NCBI RefSeq assembly: GCF_000974985.2
Contig: NZ_LAVA02000011.1
Span: 124,001-188,000 of the forward strand
DNA from: Streptomyces mangrovisoli
GTDB lineage: Bacteria > Actinomycetota > Actinomycetes > Streptomycetales > Streptomycetaceae
DNA length: 64,000 nucleotides
Reading direction: 5' to 3'
The first letter of the stretch is position 1, and every line of letters begins with the position of its first letter. Shown here one piece after another: positions 16,317-24,992 of the stretch. Position numbers and translations under genes: made by a program. The notes beneath the pieces are model-generated. The model saw only the letters and a list, made by a program, of their open reading frames with translations. It was not told the DNA's origin and searched no databases.

Positions 16317-16709
16317 TCAGCCCTGCTTGGGCGCCGAGGACGTGTGGCGGCGCACGGTGAAGGAGTGGCCGGCCGGGTCGGCGTAGCCGCGCTCCTCGTA
16401 CGGGCCGGCCGCGTCCTTGGTGTCGAGGGGGCGGCCGCCCAGTGCGACCACCTTGCGTTCCACCCCGTCCAGGTCGTCCGCGACGAAGTCGACATGGGCC
16501 TGAAAGGCGTTCTCGGGGCGCGGCCAGCTCGGCGGAGTGGCGTTCCCGTCCCGGCGGAACGCCATCCGGAATCCGTCGGCGCCGCGGATCTCCACCCGGT
16601 TGGCCGACGCGTCCGTCTCCTCGGCCTGGAGCAACTCCTTGTAGAACTCGGCGAGTTTCTCGGGCTCGGCGCAGTCGAGCACCACGAGGCCCGCGTTCAC
16701 CAGGGGCAT
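16317..16709 (-). CDS. VOC (glyoxalase/bleomycin-resistance-like) protein
   Basis: A 130-residue protein with two beta-alpha-beta3 VOC modules: 'MPLVNAGLVVLDCAEPEKLAEFYKEL' at the start and 'FQAHVDFVADDLDGVERKVVALGG' then 'RGYADPAGHSFTVRR' in the second half. Members bind or isomerise small molecules with a divalent metal or act as antibiotic-sequestering proteins; no specific substrate is evident. GGAGGAA precedes the ATG. The stop lies just beyond the DUF4235 tandem duplication. Confidence 0.88.
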   Translation of the reverse strand: MPLVNAGLVVLDCAEPEKLAEFYKELLQAEETDASANRVEIRGADGFRMAFRRDGNATPPSWPRPENAFQAHVDFVADDLDGVERKVVALGGRPLDTKDAAGPYEERGYADPAGHSFTVRRHTSSAPKQG

Positions 16710-16848
16710 GGTTCCTCCGTCACGTGTGAGGGACGGCGGTCCCACGCCGCCGGCACCATGCGGATATCCCGGCGCCGCCGAATCAGTCGGCGACGCCAAC
16801 CCGCATGGCAACCGGGCGAGTTGACGTCGGGCCGAGAGGGGACGCCGG

Positions 16849-17313
16849 TCAGTCCGCCACGAGCCACTCCCCGTCCCGCATCAGCTCGCGGCCCTCGATC
16901 TCGTTCGCCTCGCGCCAGGCCTGCATCCGGTGCGGCCGTACGCGGAAGTACCGGTAGGCGGTGGCGAGTTGCCGGGGGTCGAAGCCGGTCCGGGCGGCGA
17001 ACGCGTCGCCCTCCTCCCGGCTGAGCTCGCCGGGTTCCAGCGCGAGGACTCCGCCGTCGATCATCACGACGTCCCGGGTGGGCCCGAGGCCCAGCCGGGT
17101 GACGCCGGACGAGGCGAGATTGCGTCCGGTGGGGCTGGCGGCGGGCGTGGCCAGGAGCAGGGTGGAGCCGTCCCAGAGGAAGGACAGCGGGACCAGGTAG
17201 GGCGCTCCTCCTTCGGGTCCGGCGGTGGCGACCCAGACGTCCTCGTCGTGCTCCAGCCGGTGGAGGGTGTCCTGCTTGCGCTGCTTCGCGGGCCGTGCGG
17301 GCGGTGTGGTCAT
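16849..17313 (-). CDS. pyridoxamine-5'-phosphate-oxidase-like split-barrel protein
   Basis: A 154-residue protein. 'VWVATAGPEGGAPYLVPLSFLWDGSTLLLAT' is the flavin-binding split barrel of the PNPOx/FDOR superfamily, followed by 'RLGLGPTRDVVMIDGGVLAL' and a helical C-terminus. It probably binds FMN or F420; the exact reaction is not evident. It lies downstream of the TetR gene on the same strand, 66 bp away, and could be cotranscribed. Confidence 0.8.
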   Translation of the reverse strand: MTTPPARPAKQRKQDTLHRLEHDEDVWVATAGPEGGAPYLVPLSFLWDGSTLLLATPAASPTGRNLASSGVTRLGLGPTRDVVMIDGGVLALEPGELSREEGDAFAARTGFDPRQLATAYRYFRVRPHRMQAWREANEIEGRELMRDGEWLVAD

Positions 17314-17379
17314 GGTCCCAGTGTGGCCGTCGGCGTCCCTGGGCCGCTCGGATTTCGGGCGTCGGGTCCCCTGCGGCCG

Positions 17380-18099
17380 TCAGCTCCCGTGGGCCGCGCG
17401 GATCTCCCTCAGCCGGGCCGCCGCCGCGGTCAGCAGGAGTTCCTGGGCGGCCGGGTAGGAGCTGCCGCGCATGGTCGCCACGAGGTGGGGCGCGGTGGCC
17501 GCGATGTTCGGGTGGGTGTCGGCGGGCAGCCGGGAGTAGACGGTCCGCCACACCTGCGCCTCGGCCTCGCGGGCGGCCCGCGGCAGGGCCGCGTTCGCCG
17601 AGTCGAGGGCACCGAAGGCGAGCGCCTGGTCGACGAAGGCGTGGTAGATCCGTACCGCCTCGGGGTCCGGGAAGCCCGCCCGGCGCAGCACGCCGAGGAT
17701 CGCCTCGACGGCCTGGATCTCGTACGCCCGTCCCGTCACGCGGTAGGCGCTGAGCGCGGCCGCGCGCGGCTGCGCGAGCGCCCCGGCGTGCACCCGCAGC
17801 CCGAGTTCGCGCAGGTCGGCGAGCCATTCGCCGGTGGGCCGCCAGGGGCGCATGGTGCGGCCGATCAGCTCGTCGGCGATCGCGAGGAGCAGGTCGTCGG
17901 TGTGCCGGAAGTAGCGGTAGATCGAGCTGGGGTCGGCGCCGAGGGCGCGGCCGAGGCGTCGTACGGACAGGGCGTCGGAGCCGTGCTCCTCGATCAGCCG
18001 GAGGGCGGTCTCGACGATCAGCTCCTGCGACAGCACCACGCCCTGCTTGGTGGGGCGCCGCCGCTGCCGGGCCGCGGCGGGGACGACACGTTCGCTCAT
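17380..18099 (-). CDS. TetR/AcrR-family repressor
   Basis: A 239-residue regulator. The helix-turn-helix is at about residues 25-70 ('ALRLIEEHGSDALSVRRLGRALGADPSSIYRYFRHTDDLLLAIADELI'), followed by a helical ligand-binding domain. It is divergent from the amino-acid permease gene, with a dyad in the 124-bp spacer, so it most likely represses the permease-amidohydrolase pair and itself, with release by a substrate of that pathway (inference). Confidence 0.9.
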   Translation of the reverse strand: MSERVVPAAARQRRRPTKQGVVLSQELIVETALRLIEEHGSDALSVRRLGRALGADPSSIYRYFRHTDDLLLAIADELIGRTMRPWRPTGEWLADLRELGLRVHAGALAQPRAAALSAYRVTGRAYEIQAVEAILGVLRRAGFPDPEAVRIYHAFVDQALAFGALDSANAALPRAAREAEAQVWRTVYSRLPADTHPNIAATAPHLVATMRGSSYPAAQELLLTAAAARLREIRAAHGS

Positions 18100-18139
18100 G
18101 CGCTACCTCCCTGGACGGTGTCCGCACCTTATGACAACA

Positions 18140-18162
18140 CCGTTGACCTGTGAAGGCAACGG
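18140..18162. promoter_or_regulatory. candidate TetR operator
   Basis: CCGTTG (18140-18145) and CAACGG (18157-18162) are perfect 6-bp arms around an 11-bp centre that contains CCT and AGG in near-symmetry. It lies in the divergent promoter region of the TetR and permease genes. Confidence 0.45.
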
Positions 18163-18223
18163 CCAGTTTCATGTCCCGTCACCGGGGCCTGCCAGGCCCC
18201 ACGGTGCGAGCGGAGAGCTGGCC

Positions 18224-19726
18224 ATGATCGACAAGCCCTACGGAGCCGACCCGCCCGAGCGGCCCGGACTGCGCACGTCCCTCGGCGTCCTGGACAGCGT
18301 CGCGATCGCCGCTTCCAGTACGGCGGCGACCACGACCATCGGCATCGGCCTGGGTGTCACGGCGGGGGTGGTGGGCCTGCACCTGCCGGCCATCATGCTG
18401 CTGGCGTTCCTGCCGATCCTCGGCATCGCGGGCGCCTTCTCACGGCTGAACAAGGTCGAGCCGAACGCCGGCAACGGCTATGTGTGGGTGGGCCGTTCGC
18501 TCAGCCCGTGGCTCGGCTTCATGGTCGGCTGGGTGAACATCGTCGCGACGATCGCGTTCCTCGCGTACACCACGGCGGTCACCGGCTCGGCGATGATGCA
18601 GCTGGCCGGGGAGGCCGGTCTGCACCGGGTGGGCGGCCTCACGCTCGACCCCGGTTCGACCGCGCAGACGACGGCGGTGGGGATCGTCGTCCTCGTCGCG
18701 GTGACCATCACCGCGGTCACCGGCGTGCGGACCGCGGCACGGCTCCAGACCGGGCTGCTGATCTTCGAGTACGTCGTCCTGCTGGGCTTCTGCGGCTACG
18801 GCATCTTCACCGGCTCGCACCCCTTCAGCCTGAGCTGGTTCGACCCGTTCGCCATCCCGTCGGCGACCGCCGTGGCGCAGGGGATGCTGCTGTCGGTGTT
18901 CTGTTACTGGGGCTTCGACGCCGCGTTCAGCGTGAACGAGGAGGTGCGCGACCCGAAGGACGCCTCCAAGGCGGGCTTCATCACGCTGGTGACCATGCTG
19001 GGGCTGTTCCTGCTCGGTTCGGTCGCCTTCCAGCGGGTGCTGTCGGGGCCGGAGCTGGTGGGCCACGGCGCCGAGGGCCTCGCCTACTTCGGCGACAAGC
19101 TGGCCGCGCAGCCGTGGGCCGCGATGCCGCTGGTGGCGCTGATGTTCTCCGCCGTCGCCTCGCTCCAGTCCGGCGTCATCCCGACCGCGCGCGGCATGTT
19201 CGCGATGAGCCGCGACCGCACGCTCGGTCCGGTGTGGTCGCGGGTGAGCACCAAGTACGGCACCCCGGCGGCGGGCACGCTGCTGATCGGCGCGCTGGCC
19301 ACGGTGGTCGCCGCGCTCGCGCTGGTGATCCCCCGGCTCGCCGACATGATCATGGCGACGGTGAACGGCGTCGGCATCGTCGTCGCCCTGTCGTACGCGC
19401 TGACCGCGCTCGCGGCGGCCGTGCGCTTCCGGGCGCTGCTGAAGGAGGACTGGCGGCAGGGCGTGCGGGCGGTGGTGCTGCCCGGGATCAGCGCGGTCGT
19501 CCTGCTCGGGCTCGGCGGCTACCTCGGCTGGTCGTTCTACACCTCGACCGACCACTTCGCGCTCTCCCCTGACAACGGCTGGTTCCTGCTCGCCATGCCG
19601 CTCGCGATGATCGCGTCCGGGTTCGTGGCGGCGGCCTGGGCGAAGTGGGGGCGCAAGTCGCCGTACTTCCGCACCGGCACGGGTACGGACGCGGACGCGC
19701 CGCGCCTGCTGACCGCCTCCCAGTGA
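18224..19726 (+). CDS. APC-family amino-acid/amine permease
   Basis: A 500-residue transporter with about 12 membrane segments. The N-terminal 'IGIGLGVTAGVVGL' stretch, 'NAGNGYVWVGRSLSPWLGFMVGWVN' and 'GFDAAFSVNEEVRDPKDASKAGFIT' are typical of the amino acid-polyamine-organocation family (the last includes the conserved Glu after TM6). The ATG at 18224 is preceded by GGAGAG. The amidohydrolase gene follows in the same direction, so it probably imports the amide or amine that enzyme handles. Confidence 0.9.
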   Translation: MIDKPYGADPPERPGLRTSLGVLDSVAIAASSTAATTTIGIGLGVTAGVVGLHLPAIMLLAFLPILGIAGAFSRLNKVEPNAGNGYVWVGRSLSPWLGFMVGWVNIVATIAFLAYTTAVTGSAMMQLAGEAGLHRVGGLTLDPGSTAQTTAVGIVVLVAVTITAVTGVRTAARLQTGLLIFEYVVLLGFCGYGIFTGSHPFSLSWFDPFAIPSATAVAQGMLLSVFCYWGFDAAFSVNEEVRDPKDASKAGFITLVTMLGLFLLGSVAFQRVLSGPELVGHGAEGLAYFGDKLAAQPWAAMPLVALMFSAVASLQSGVIPTARGMFAMSRDRTLGPVWSRVSTKYGTPAAGTLLIGALATVVAALALVIPRLADMIMATVNGVGIVVALSYALTALAAAVRFRALLKEDWRQGVRAVVLPGISAVVLLGLGGYLGWSFYTSTDHFALSPDNGWFLLAMPLAMIASGFVAAAWAKWGRKSPYFRTGTGTDADAPRLLTASQ

Positions 19727-19732
19727 GCGCCT

Positions 19733-19777
19733 CGCGGGGGCCGGCGGGCGGCGGCGCGCCGGTCACCGGCCCCCGCG
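19733..19777 (+). terminator. hairpin between permease and amidohydrolase genes
   Basis: Perfect 12-bp arms (19733-19744 and 19766-19777) with a 21-nt loop, 7 bp after the permease stop. It could end or attenuate transcription before the amidohydrolase gene, 175 bp further on. Confidence 0.5.
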
Positions 19778-19951
19778 GACGCGCCCGGCCCCGCCCGCCG
19801 GCCGACGGGCGCGCCCCGCCCACCACCGCGCGCGGCGGCTGAACCAGCCCGCCGCTTCCGCCGACGCCACGACCGGGCCCCACCACCGGTCCCTCGGCCG
19901 GGGCATCCGCACCCCCCGCACCGCACCGACGATCCGCAAGGAACGGAAGAC

Positions 19952-21586
19952 ATGTACGCAGACCTGCTTTTCACCGGCGGCCCCGTCCTCACCCCCGAGG
20001 GCCGTACCGCGACCGCCGTGGCCGTCACCGGTGACCGCGTCACCGCCGTGGGCGGCGAGGCCGAGCTGCGCGAGCTGGCCGGGCCGCGCACCGAGGTCGT
20101 CGACCTCGCCGGGCGGCTGCTGCTGCCCGGCTTCCAGGACGCGCACGTGCACCCGCTCCCGGCGGGCATGGAGCTGATGCAGTGCGACCTTTCCGGCACC
20201 CGGACCGCCGAGGACACGCTGGCCGCCGTGCGCGCGTACGCCGACGCGCACCCCGAGCGGGAGTGGATCACCGGCGGCGGCTGGTCGATGGAGGCGTTCG
20301 AGGGCGGTACGCCGACCAAGGAGCTGCTGGACTCGGTCGTCCCGGACCGGCCGGTCTACCTGCCCAACCGCGACCACCACGGGGCCTGGGTGAACAGCCG
20401 CGCCCTGGAGCTCGCGGGCATCACCGCCACGACGCCCGACCCGGCCGACGGCCGCATCGACCGCGACGCCGCGGGCGAGCCGCGCGGCACCCTCCAGGAG
20501 GGCGCGATGCAGCTGGTGGGCCGGCTGGCCCCGACGGGCAGCGCGGCCGACCGTCTCGCGGCGCTCCTGCACGCCCAGCGGCATCTGCACTCCCTCGGCA
20601 TCACGGCCTGGCAGGACGCCCTGGTCGGCGACTTCCTCGGCATGGACGACCCGTCGCAGGCGTATCTCGCGGCGGCACGGGCGGGTTCGCTCACCGCGCG
20701 GGTGGTCGGCGCACTGTGGTGGGACCGCGAGCGCGGCGCCGAGCAGATCCCGGAACTCGTGGCGAGGCGGGAGGAGTTGAGCCACGGTCGGTTCCGGGCG
20801 GGCAGCGTGAAGCTGATGCTGGACGGGGTCGCCGAGACCGGTACGGCCGCGCTCCTGGAACCGTATCTCGACCCCTGCGGCTGCGTCACCGCCAACCGTG
20901 GCACCAGCTTCATCGACGCCGGGCAACTGCCCAAGTACGTCACCGAGTTGGACGCACTGGGCTTCCAGTGCCACTTCCACGCGCTGGGCGACCGGGCGGT
21001 GCGCGACGCGCTGGACGCGATCGAGGCGGCCCGCGCGGCGAACGGGCCGAGCGACACCCGCCCGCACCTGGCACACCTCCAGGTCGTGCACCCGGACGAC
21101 GTGGCCCGCTTCGCGCGGCTCGGCGCGACCGCCAACATCCAGCCGCTGTGGGCCGCCCACGAGCCGCAGATGGACGAACTGACGATCCCCTTCCTCGGTC
21201 CCGAACGAGCAGCCTGGCAGTACCCGTTCGGCGCGCTGCTGCGCTCCGGGGCGCGGCTCGCGGCGGGCAGCGACTGGCCGGTCTCCAGCGCCGACCCGCT
21301 CCAGGGGATCCATGTCGCGGTCAACCGGGTGCAGCCGGAGGGCGGCGCGCCGGTCTTCCTGCCGGGTGAACGCATCGGCCTCACCGACGCGTTCACCGCC
21401 TACACGGCCGGCGCCGCCTACGTGAACCACCTCGACGACACGGGCGCCGTGCGCGTGGGCGCGCTGGCCGACCTGGTGGTGCTGGACCGCGACCCGTTCG
21501 CCGCCGCCCCGGAGGCGATCGCCGAGACGACGGTGGCGCTGACGTACGTGGGAGGAGAGCGGGTGTACGCCGCCTCAGGGGTGTGA
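19952..21586 (+). CDS. amidohydrolase family 3 (YtcJ / N-substituted formamide deformylase-like)
   Basis: A 544-residue metal-dependent hydrolase. 'LLLPGFQDAHVHP' carries the H-x-H metal pair, 'CHFHALGDRAVRDAL' and 'HLAHLQVVHPDD' the later metal His residues, and 'AAGSDWPVSSADPLQGI' the catalytic Asp. The C-terminal 'GALADLVVLDRDPFA' closes the beta-sandwich subdomain. Characterised relatives deformylate N-substituted formamides; the real substrate is open. The upstream permease and TetR gene suggest an inducible uptake-and-hydrolysis pathway. AAGGAACGGAAGAC precedes the ATG. Confidence 0.88.
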   Translation: MYADLLFTGGPVLTPEGRTATAVAVTGDRVTAVGGEAELRELAGPRTEVVDLAGRLLLPGFQDAHVHPLPAGMELMQCDLSGTRTAEDTLAAVRAYADAHPEREWITGGGWSMEAFEGGTPTKELLDSVVPDRPVYLPNRDHHGAWVNSRALELAGITATTPDPADGRIDRDAAGEPRGTLQEGAMQLVGRLAPTGSAADRLAALLHAQRHLHSLGITAWQDALVGDFLGMDDPSQAYLAAARAGSLTARVVGALWWDRERGAEQIPELVARREELSHGRFRAGSVKLMLDGVAETGTAALLEPYLDPCGCVTANRGTSFIDAGQLPKYVTELDALGFQCHFHALGDRAVRDALDAIEAARAANGPSDTRPHLAHLQVVHPDDVARFARLGATANIQPLWAAHEPQMDELTIPFLGPERAAWQYPFGALLRSGARLAAGSDWPVSSADPLQGIHVAVNRVQPEGGAPVFLPGERIGLTDAFTAYTAGAAYVNHLDDTGAVRVGALADLVVLDRDPFAAAPEAIAETTVALTYVGGERVYAASGV

Positions 21587-21597
21587 CCGGGTGCCCC

Positions 21598-21663
21598 GGA
21601 CGTGATCGGCCGGGGCCCAGGATGTGATCGTCGGGGGCCCGGGACGTGAGCGGCCCGGGGCGG
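21598..21663. repeat. 22-bp tandem repeat, three units, after the amidohydrolase stop
   Basis: Units at 21598, 21620 and 21642, each beginning GGAYGTGAKCG and ending in a G/C run, start 12 bp beyond the stop codon and reach almost to the end of the convergent lipoprotein gene. Confidence 0.75.
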
Positions 21664-21681
21664 CACCGAGCCCCCGGTCGG

Positions 21682-22587
21682 TCACTGGCAGGCGACTCCC
21701 TCCTTCACCTCGGGCCACGCCTGCACCCGGCCGTCGACACGGACGTACGCCGTCGAGCGGTCGTCCGTCAGCCACAACTGCCGGCCACGGAACCGGTATC
21801 CGGTGTCGTGCGCGTCGGCGGGCAGCTTCACGTTCGCCCGGTACGGCGCCGTGAGCATCTCGGACGGCAGCACGCCGTGCGGGTCGGAGGCGTACTCCCG
21901 CTTGCCGTCGAGTTCCAGGAAGTGCGCCGACTCCCAACCGCAGTGACCGGGACCGGTGTCGCTCCGCACCTCGGTGACCGGCAACCGGTGCCCGTCGCGG
22001 TCCGTCCAGACCTCGTAGCCCAGCGACTCGGCGACCTTCGCCGGGAATTCCGACGGATCGCACGAGGCGCTGGTCTCCGGGCCCCAACCGGGCCGGTCCG
22101 GGCGGTCCTTGGCCACGATCACGGCGACCTTCGTGCGGCCCGCGACGTCGTAGGAGAACAGGACGCGGTCGTGCTCGCGCCGCTCCACCCGGTAACCGGA
22201 GCGAGGCACGTCGGGCTGCTCCATGTCGAAGTAGGCGAGCAGGCCCTCCACCGGCGTGCTGCCGCCGTCGCCCCGGCTCCACGGGTCGCTGCGGCCCCCC
22301 GAGTACATCCGGCCGTCGCACTCCAGGGCCCGGCCCGACGCGCCGGAGGCGTCGACGCCCGTCGCCCCCTTCGCCCGCACCGGGACGTACAGCGGGCCGC
22401 TGTACGGGGTGGCCGGGGCCGAGACGGAGTCCGTGTAGACCGGGCCGTTCTTGATGTCGTCGCCCGAGCGGCAACCGGCCACGCCGGGAGCGACGACCAG
22501 GAGCGCCGTCAGGGCGAACAGGCCTCCGCGCCGCCTCGCGCCGCCGTCCCGCCCGGCAACCGCCCGTCTCGCCCGCGCCTCACGCAT
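21682..22587 (-). CDS. secreted lipoprotein of unknown function
   Basis: A 301-residue protein with an Arg-rich N-terminus, a hydrophobic helix and a lipobox-like VAGCRSG (Cys near residue 39). The mature part is about 260 residues with Cys in 'GRALECDGRMY', 'SASCDPSEFP', 'GPGHCGWESAHF' and a final 'GVACQ', so two disulphides are likely. I do not recognise a family. The ATG at 22585-22587 (MREARARR) was chosen over an upstream start that would be encoded by the 7-bp repeat region. Confidence 0.65.
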   Translation of the reverse strand: MREARARRAVAGRDGGARRRGGLFALTALLVVAPGVAGCRSGDDIKNGPVYTDSVSAPATPYSGPLYVPVRAKGATGVDASGASGRALECDGRMYSGGRSDPWSRGDGGSTPVEGLLAYFDMEQPDVPRSGYRVERREHDRVLFSYDVAGRTKVAVIVAKDRPDRPGWGPETSASCDPSEFPAKVAESLGYEVWTDRDGHRLPVTEVRSDTGPGHCGWESAHFLELDGKREYASDPHGVLPSEMLTAPYRANVKLPADAHDTGYRFRGRQLWLTDDRSTAYVRVDGRVQAWPEVKEGVACQ

Positions 22588-22711
22588 CGCCGCCCCCTGC
22601 CCATGGCCCGTGACCCGGGCCGCTCCCGGGCCCGTCCGTCGGCCGTCGCTCCTTCGACGCGGGAACGGGGTGCAACGTTCGGACGGCCCGGACGGCCCGG
22701 ACGGCAGGTGC

Positions 22712-22858
22712 CGGAAGCCAGAAGCCGGAAGCCGCAAGCCGCAAGCCGGAAGCCGGAAGCCGGAAGCCGGAAGCCGGAAGCCGGAAGCCGGAAGCCGGAA
22801 GCCGGAAGCCGGAAGCCGGAAGCCGGAAGCCGGAAGCCGGAAGCCGGAAGCCGGAGGC
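22712..22858. repeat. 7-bp tandem repeat, 21 units
   Basis: Twenty-one head-to-tail copies of CGGAAGC; units 2 (CAGAAGC), 4 and 5 (CGCAAGC) and 21 (CGGAGGC) are variants, the rest identical. The array ends on the stop codon of the GlxA-type regulator gene and occupies most of the gap to the lipoprotein start. Just upstream (22681-22704) is a 9-bp repeat GGACGGCCC. The length makes slippage and phase variation of array length likely. Confidence 0.95.
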
Positions 22859-23823
22859 TACCGAACGGCCTGGAACGTGCGCCGGTACGTCTGCGGGGAG
22901 ACCCCGATCGCGCTGTGCAGGTGCTGCCGCAGGGACGCGCCCGTGGCGAAGCCGACGCGGCCCGCGATCTGGTCCACCGACAGGTCGCTGGACTCCAGCA
23001 GGTGCCGGGCGCGGGCCACGCGCTGCTGGATCAGCCAGCGGCCGGGGCTCAGCCCCACCTCGTCGTTGAAGCGGCGGGCGAACGTGCGCATGCTCATCCG
23101 CGCGTGCCCGGCGAGATCGGCCAGGGCGAGCGGCTCGTCGAGCCGTTCCAGCGCCCAGGTCCGGGTCGCCGCGGTGCTCGCGGCCCCGCTCGCCGGAACC
23201 GGGTACTCGATGTACTGCGCCTGCCCGCCGTCGCGGAACGGCGGCACCACGCAGCGCCGGGCCACGGTGTTGGCCAGCTCGCTGCCGTGGTCCTCGCGCA
23301 CGATGTGCAGACACACGTCCACGCCGGAGGCCGCGCCCGCCGAGGTGAGGATGCGGCCGTCGGCGACGAACAGCACGTCGGGGTCGAGCGGGATGTGCGG
23401 GAACAGGCGGCCGAAGTGCTCGGCGAGCTGCCAGTGCGTGGTCGCCCGGCGCCCGTCCAGCAGGCCCGCCGCGGCCAGCACGAAGGCGCCGGTGCAGATC
23501 GAGACGATCCGCGCGTCGGGGCGGACACGGTCGAGGGCGGCGGCGATCGGGTCCGGGAGGCCGGGGGTGATCCGGTCCGGGGAGGTCGGCGCGATCACCA
23601 CCGTGTCGGCCGTGGCGAGGATCTCCGGCCCGTGCTCGACGGCGACGGAGAAGTCCGCGTTGGTGCGCACCGGACGTCCGTCGACCGTGCAGGTCAGCAC
23701 CTCGTAGTGGCCGTCGGCCGCGCCGAGGATGCGGGCCGGGATGCCCAGCTCGAAGGGGTACACGCCGTCGAGGGCCAGGACGACGACCCGCTCGGGGGCC
23801 TCAGCTCGTGGTGTTCGCCGCAT
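22858..23823 (-). CDS. GlxA-family transcriptional regulator (DJ-1/PfpI + AraC)
   Basis: A 321-residue regulator. The N-terminal DJ-1/PfpI domain (about residues 10-185) shows 'VVVLALDGVYPFELGIPARIL' and the nucleophile-elbow region 'RIVSICTGAFVLAAAGLLDGRRATTHW', where Cys stands in the usual position. The C-terminal AraC domain has two helix-turn-helix motifs ('ALADLAGHARMSMRTFARRF' and 'VDQIAGRVGFATGASLRQHL'). It is divergent from an NADPH:quinone-type oxidoreductase gene it may control. Alternative ATG starts at 23850 and 23853 lie inside a palindrome; I prefer 23823. Confidence 0.88.
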   Translation of the reverse strand: MRRTPRAEAPERVVVLALDGVYPFELGIPARILGAADGHYEVLTCTVDGRPVRTNADFSVAVEHGPEILATADTVVIAPTSPDRITPGLPDPIAAALDRVRPDARIVSICTGAFVLAAAGLLDGRRATTHWQLAEHFGRLFPHIPLDPDVLFVADGRILTSAGAASGVDVCLHIVREDHGSELANTVARRCVVPPFRDGGQAQYIEYPVPASGAASTAATRTWALERLDEPLALADLAGHARMSMRTFARRFNDEVGLSPGRWLIQQRVARARHLLESSDLSVDQIAGRVGFATGASLRQHLHSAIGVSPQTYRRTFQAVR

Positions 23824-23839
23824 GGCACGATCGTATCGA

Positions 23840-23853
23840 ATGATGGCCATCAT
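23840..23853. promoter_or_regulatory. 14-bp palindrome in the GlxA-regulator / oxidoreductase divergent region
   Basis: ATGATGGCCATCAT is a perfect palindrome 35 bp upstream of the oxidoreductase ATG and overlapping alternative starts of the regulator. It is a plausible autoregulatory operator. Confidence 0.45.
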
Positions 23854-23888
23854 GCCATTTTCCCCGGCGGCGGCACCGGGCAGGCTGA

Positions 23889-24854
23889 ATGACCATGAGC
23901 ACTGACGACAACACCCCCACGATGCGCGCCATCGGCCAGGACGTCCTCGGCGGACCCGAGGTCCTGAAGGAGATCCGGCTGCCGAAGCCCGCGCCCCGCC
24001 CCAACGAGGTACTGGTCCGGGTCCGCGCGGCCGGCGTCAACCCCACCGACTGGAAGCACCGCGCCACCGGCGGCTTCCTCGGGCAGCCGCCCTTCGTCCT
24101 GGGCTGGGACGTCTCCGGCGTGGTCGAGGCCGTCGGGATCGGCGTGGCCGCCTTCCGCCCCGGCGACGAGGTCTTCGGCATGCTGCCCTACCCGTTCGGG
24201 CACGGCTCGCACGCCGAGTACGTCATCGCCCCGGTCCGCGCCCTCACCCGCAAGCCCGCCGCGCTCGACCACGTCGAGGCGGCCGCGCTGCCGCTCGTGT
24301 CGCTGACCGCGTGGCAGGCGCTGGTGGAGACGGCCGACCTGCGCGAGGGGCAGCGGGTGCTGATCCACGCGGCGGCCGGCGGGGTCGGGCATGTCGCCGC
24401 GCAGATCGCCAAGTCCCGCGGCGCGTACGTGATCGGCACGGCCAGCGAGTCCAAGCACGACTTCCTGCGCTCGATCGGCGTGGACGAGCCGGTCGACTAC
24501 CGCGCCACCGACGTCACCGAGGCGGTGCGCGACGTCGACGTCGTCCTCGACACCCTCGGCGGCGACACCTCCACGCGGTCCCTGCGCACGCTGCGGCCCG
24601 GCGGCGTCGTCGTGTCGATCCTGCCCGTGGGCTCCGCCGAGTTCTTCGAGGAGGCGGAGCGTCTCGGGGTGCGCGCGGTGCGGATGCTGGTGGACGCCGA
24701 CCGGCACGGGATGCGGGCGATCGCGGACCTCGTCGAGCGGGGCGCGCTGCGCGCCACGATCGCCGGGACCTTCCCGCTGGCCGACGCGGCCAAGGCGCAC
24801 GAGGTCGGCGACACCGGGCGCACCGCTGGGAAGCTGGTCCTGGTGGTGGACTGA
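23889..24854 (+). CDS. NADP-dependent quinone oxidoreductase-like (zinc-free MDR) enzyme
   Basis: A 321-residue medium-chain reductase: GroES-like N-terminus ('RPNEVLVRVRAAGVNPTDW', 'LGWDVSGVVEAVG'), then a Rossmann domain with 'VLIHAAAGGVGHVAAQIAKSRGAYVIGTAS' (the NADPH loop A-A-x-G-G-V-G). No zinc ligands are visible, as in QOR enzymes. It reduces quinones or alpha,beta-unsaturated carbonyls. An in-frame ATG at 23895 is an alternative start. Divergent from the GlxA-type regulator. Confidence 0.9.
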   Translation: MTMSTDDNTPTMRAIGQDVLGGPEVLKEIRLPKPAPRPNEVLVRVRAAGVNPTDWKHRATGGFLGQPPFVLGWDVSGVVEAVGIGVAAFRPGDEVFGMLPYPFGHGSHAEYVIAPVRALTRKPAALDHVEAAALPLVSLTAWQALVETADLREGQRVLIHAAAGGVGHVAAQIAKSRGAYVIGTASESKHDFLRSIGVDEPVDYRATDVTEAVRDVDVVLDTLGGDTSTRSLRTLRPGGVVVSILPVGSAEFFEEAERLGVRAVRMLVDADRHGMRAIADLVERGALRATIAGTFPLADAAKAHEVGDTGRTAGKLVLVVD

Positions 24855-24981
24855 GCGCTCTTCCCAGGAGGACCCTGTTCCCAAACCTGACGGCTCGGCA
24901 CTTCCCTGTCGCCTTCGCCACAGAAAGTGGGCCCTCGAAGGCGAAGACATATGTCAATCGAACATGCTCAAATTCACTCCA

Positions 24982-24992
24982 TCGAGGGTAAC
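24982..24992 (+). promoter_or_regulatory. possible stress-sigma -10 region upstream of the STAS gene
   Basis: TCGAGGGTAAC contains GGGTAA, like the -10 box of SigB/SigF-type promoters. It lies 101 bp before the STAS start; a matching -35 box is not clear. The same 11-mer occurs upstream of the VanZ gene at 27541. Confidence 0.3.

Noticed and set aside
22712..22858. CRISPR-like array
   Set aside because: Units are 7 bp without spacers, and there are no cas genes; this is a simple tandem repeat.
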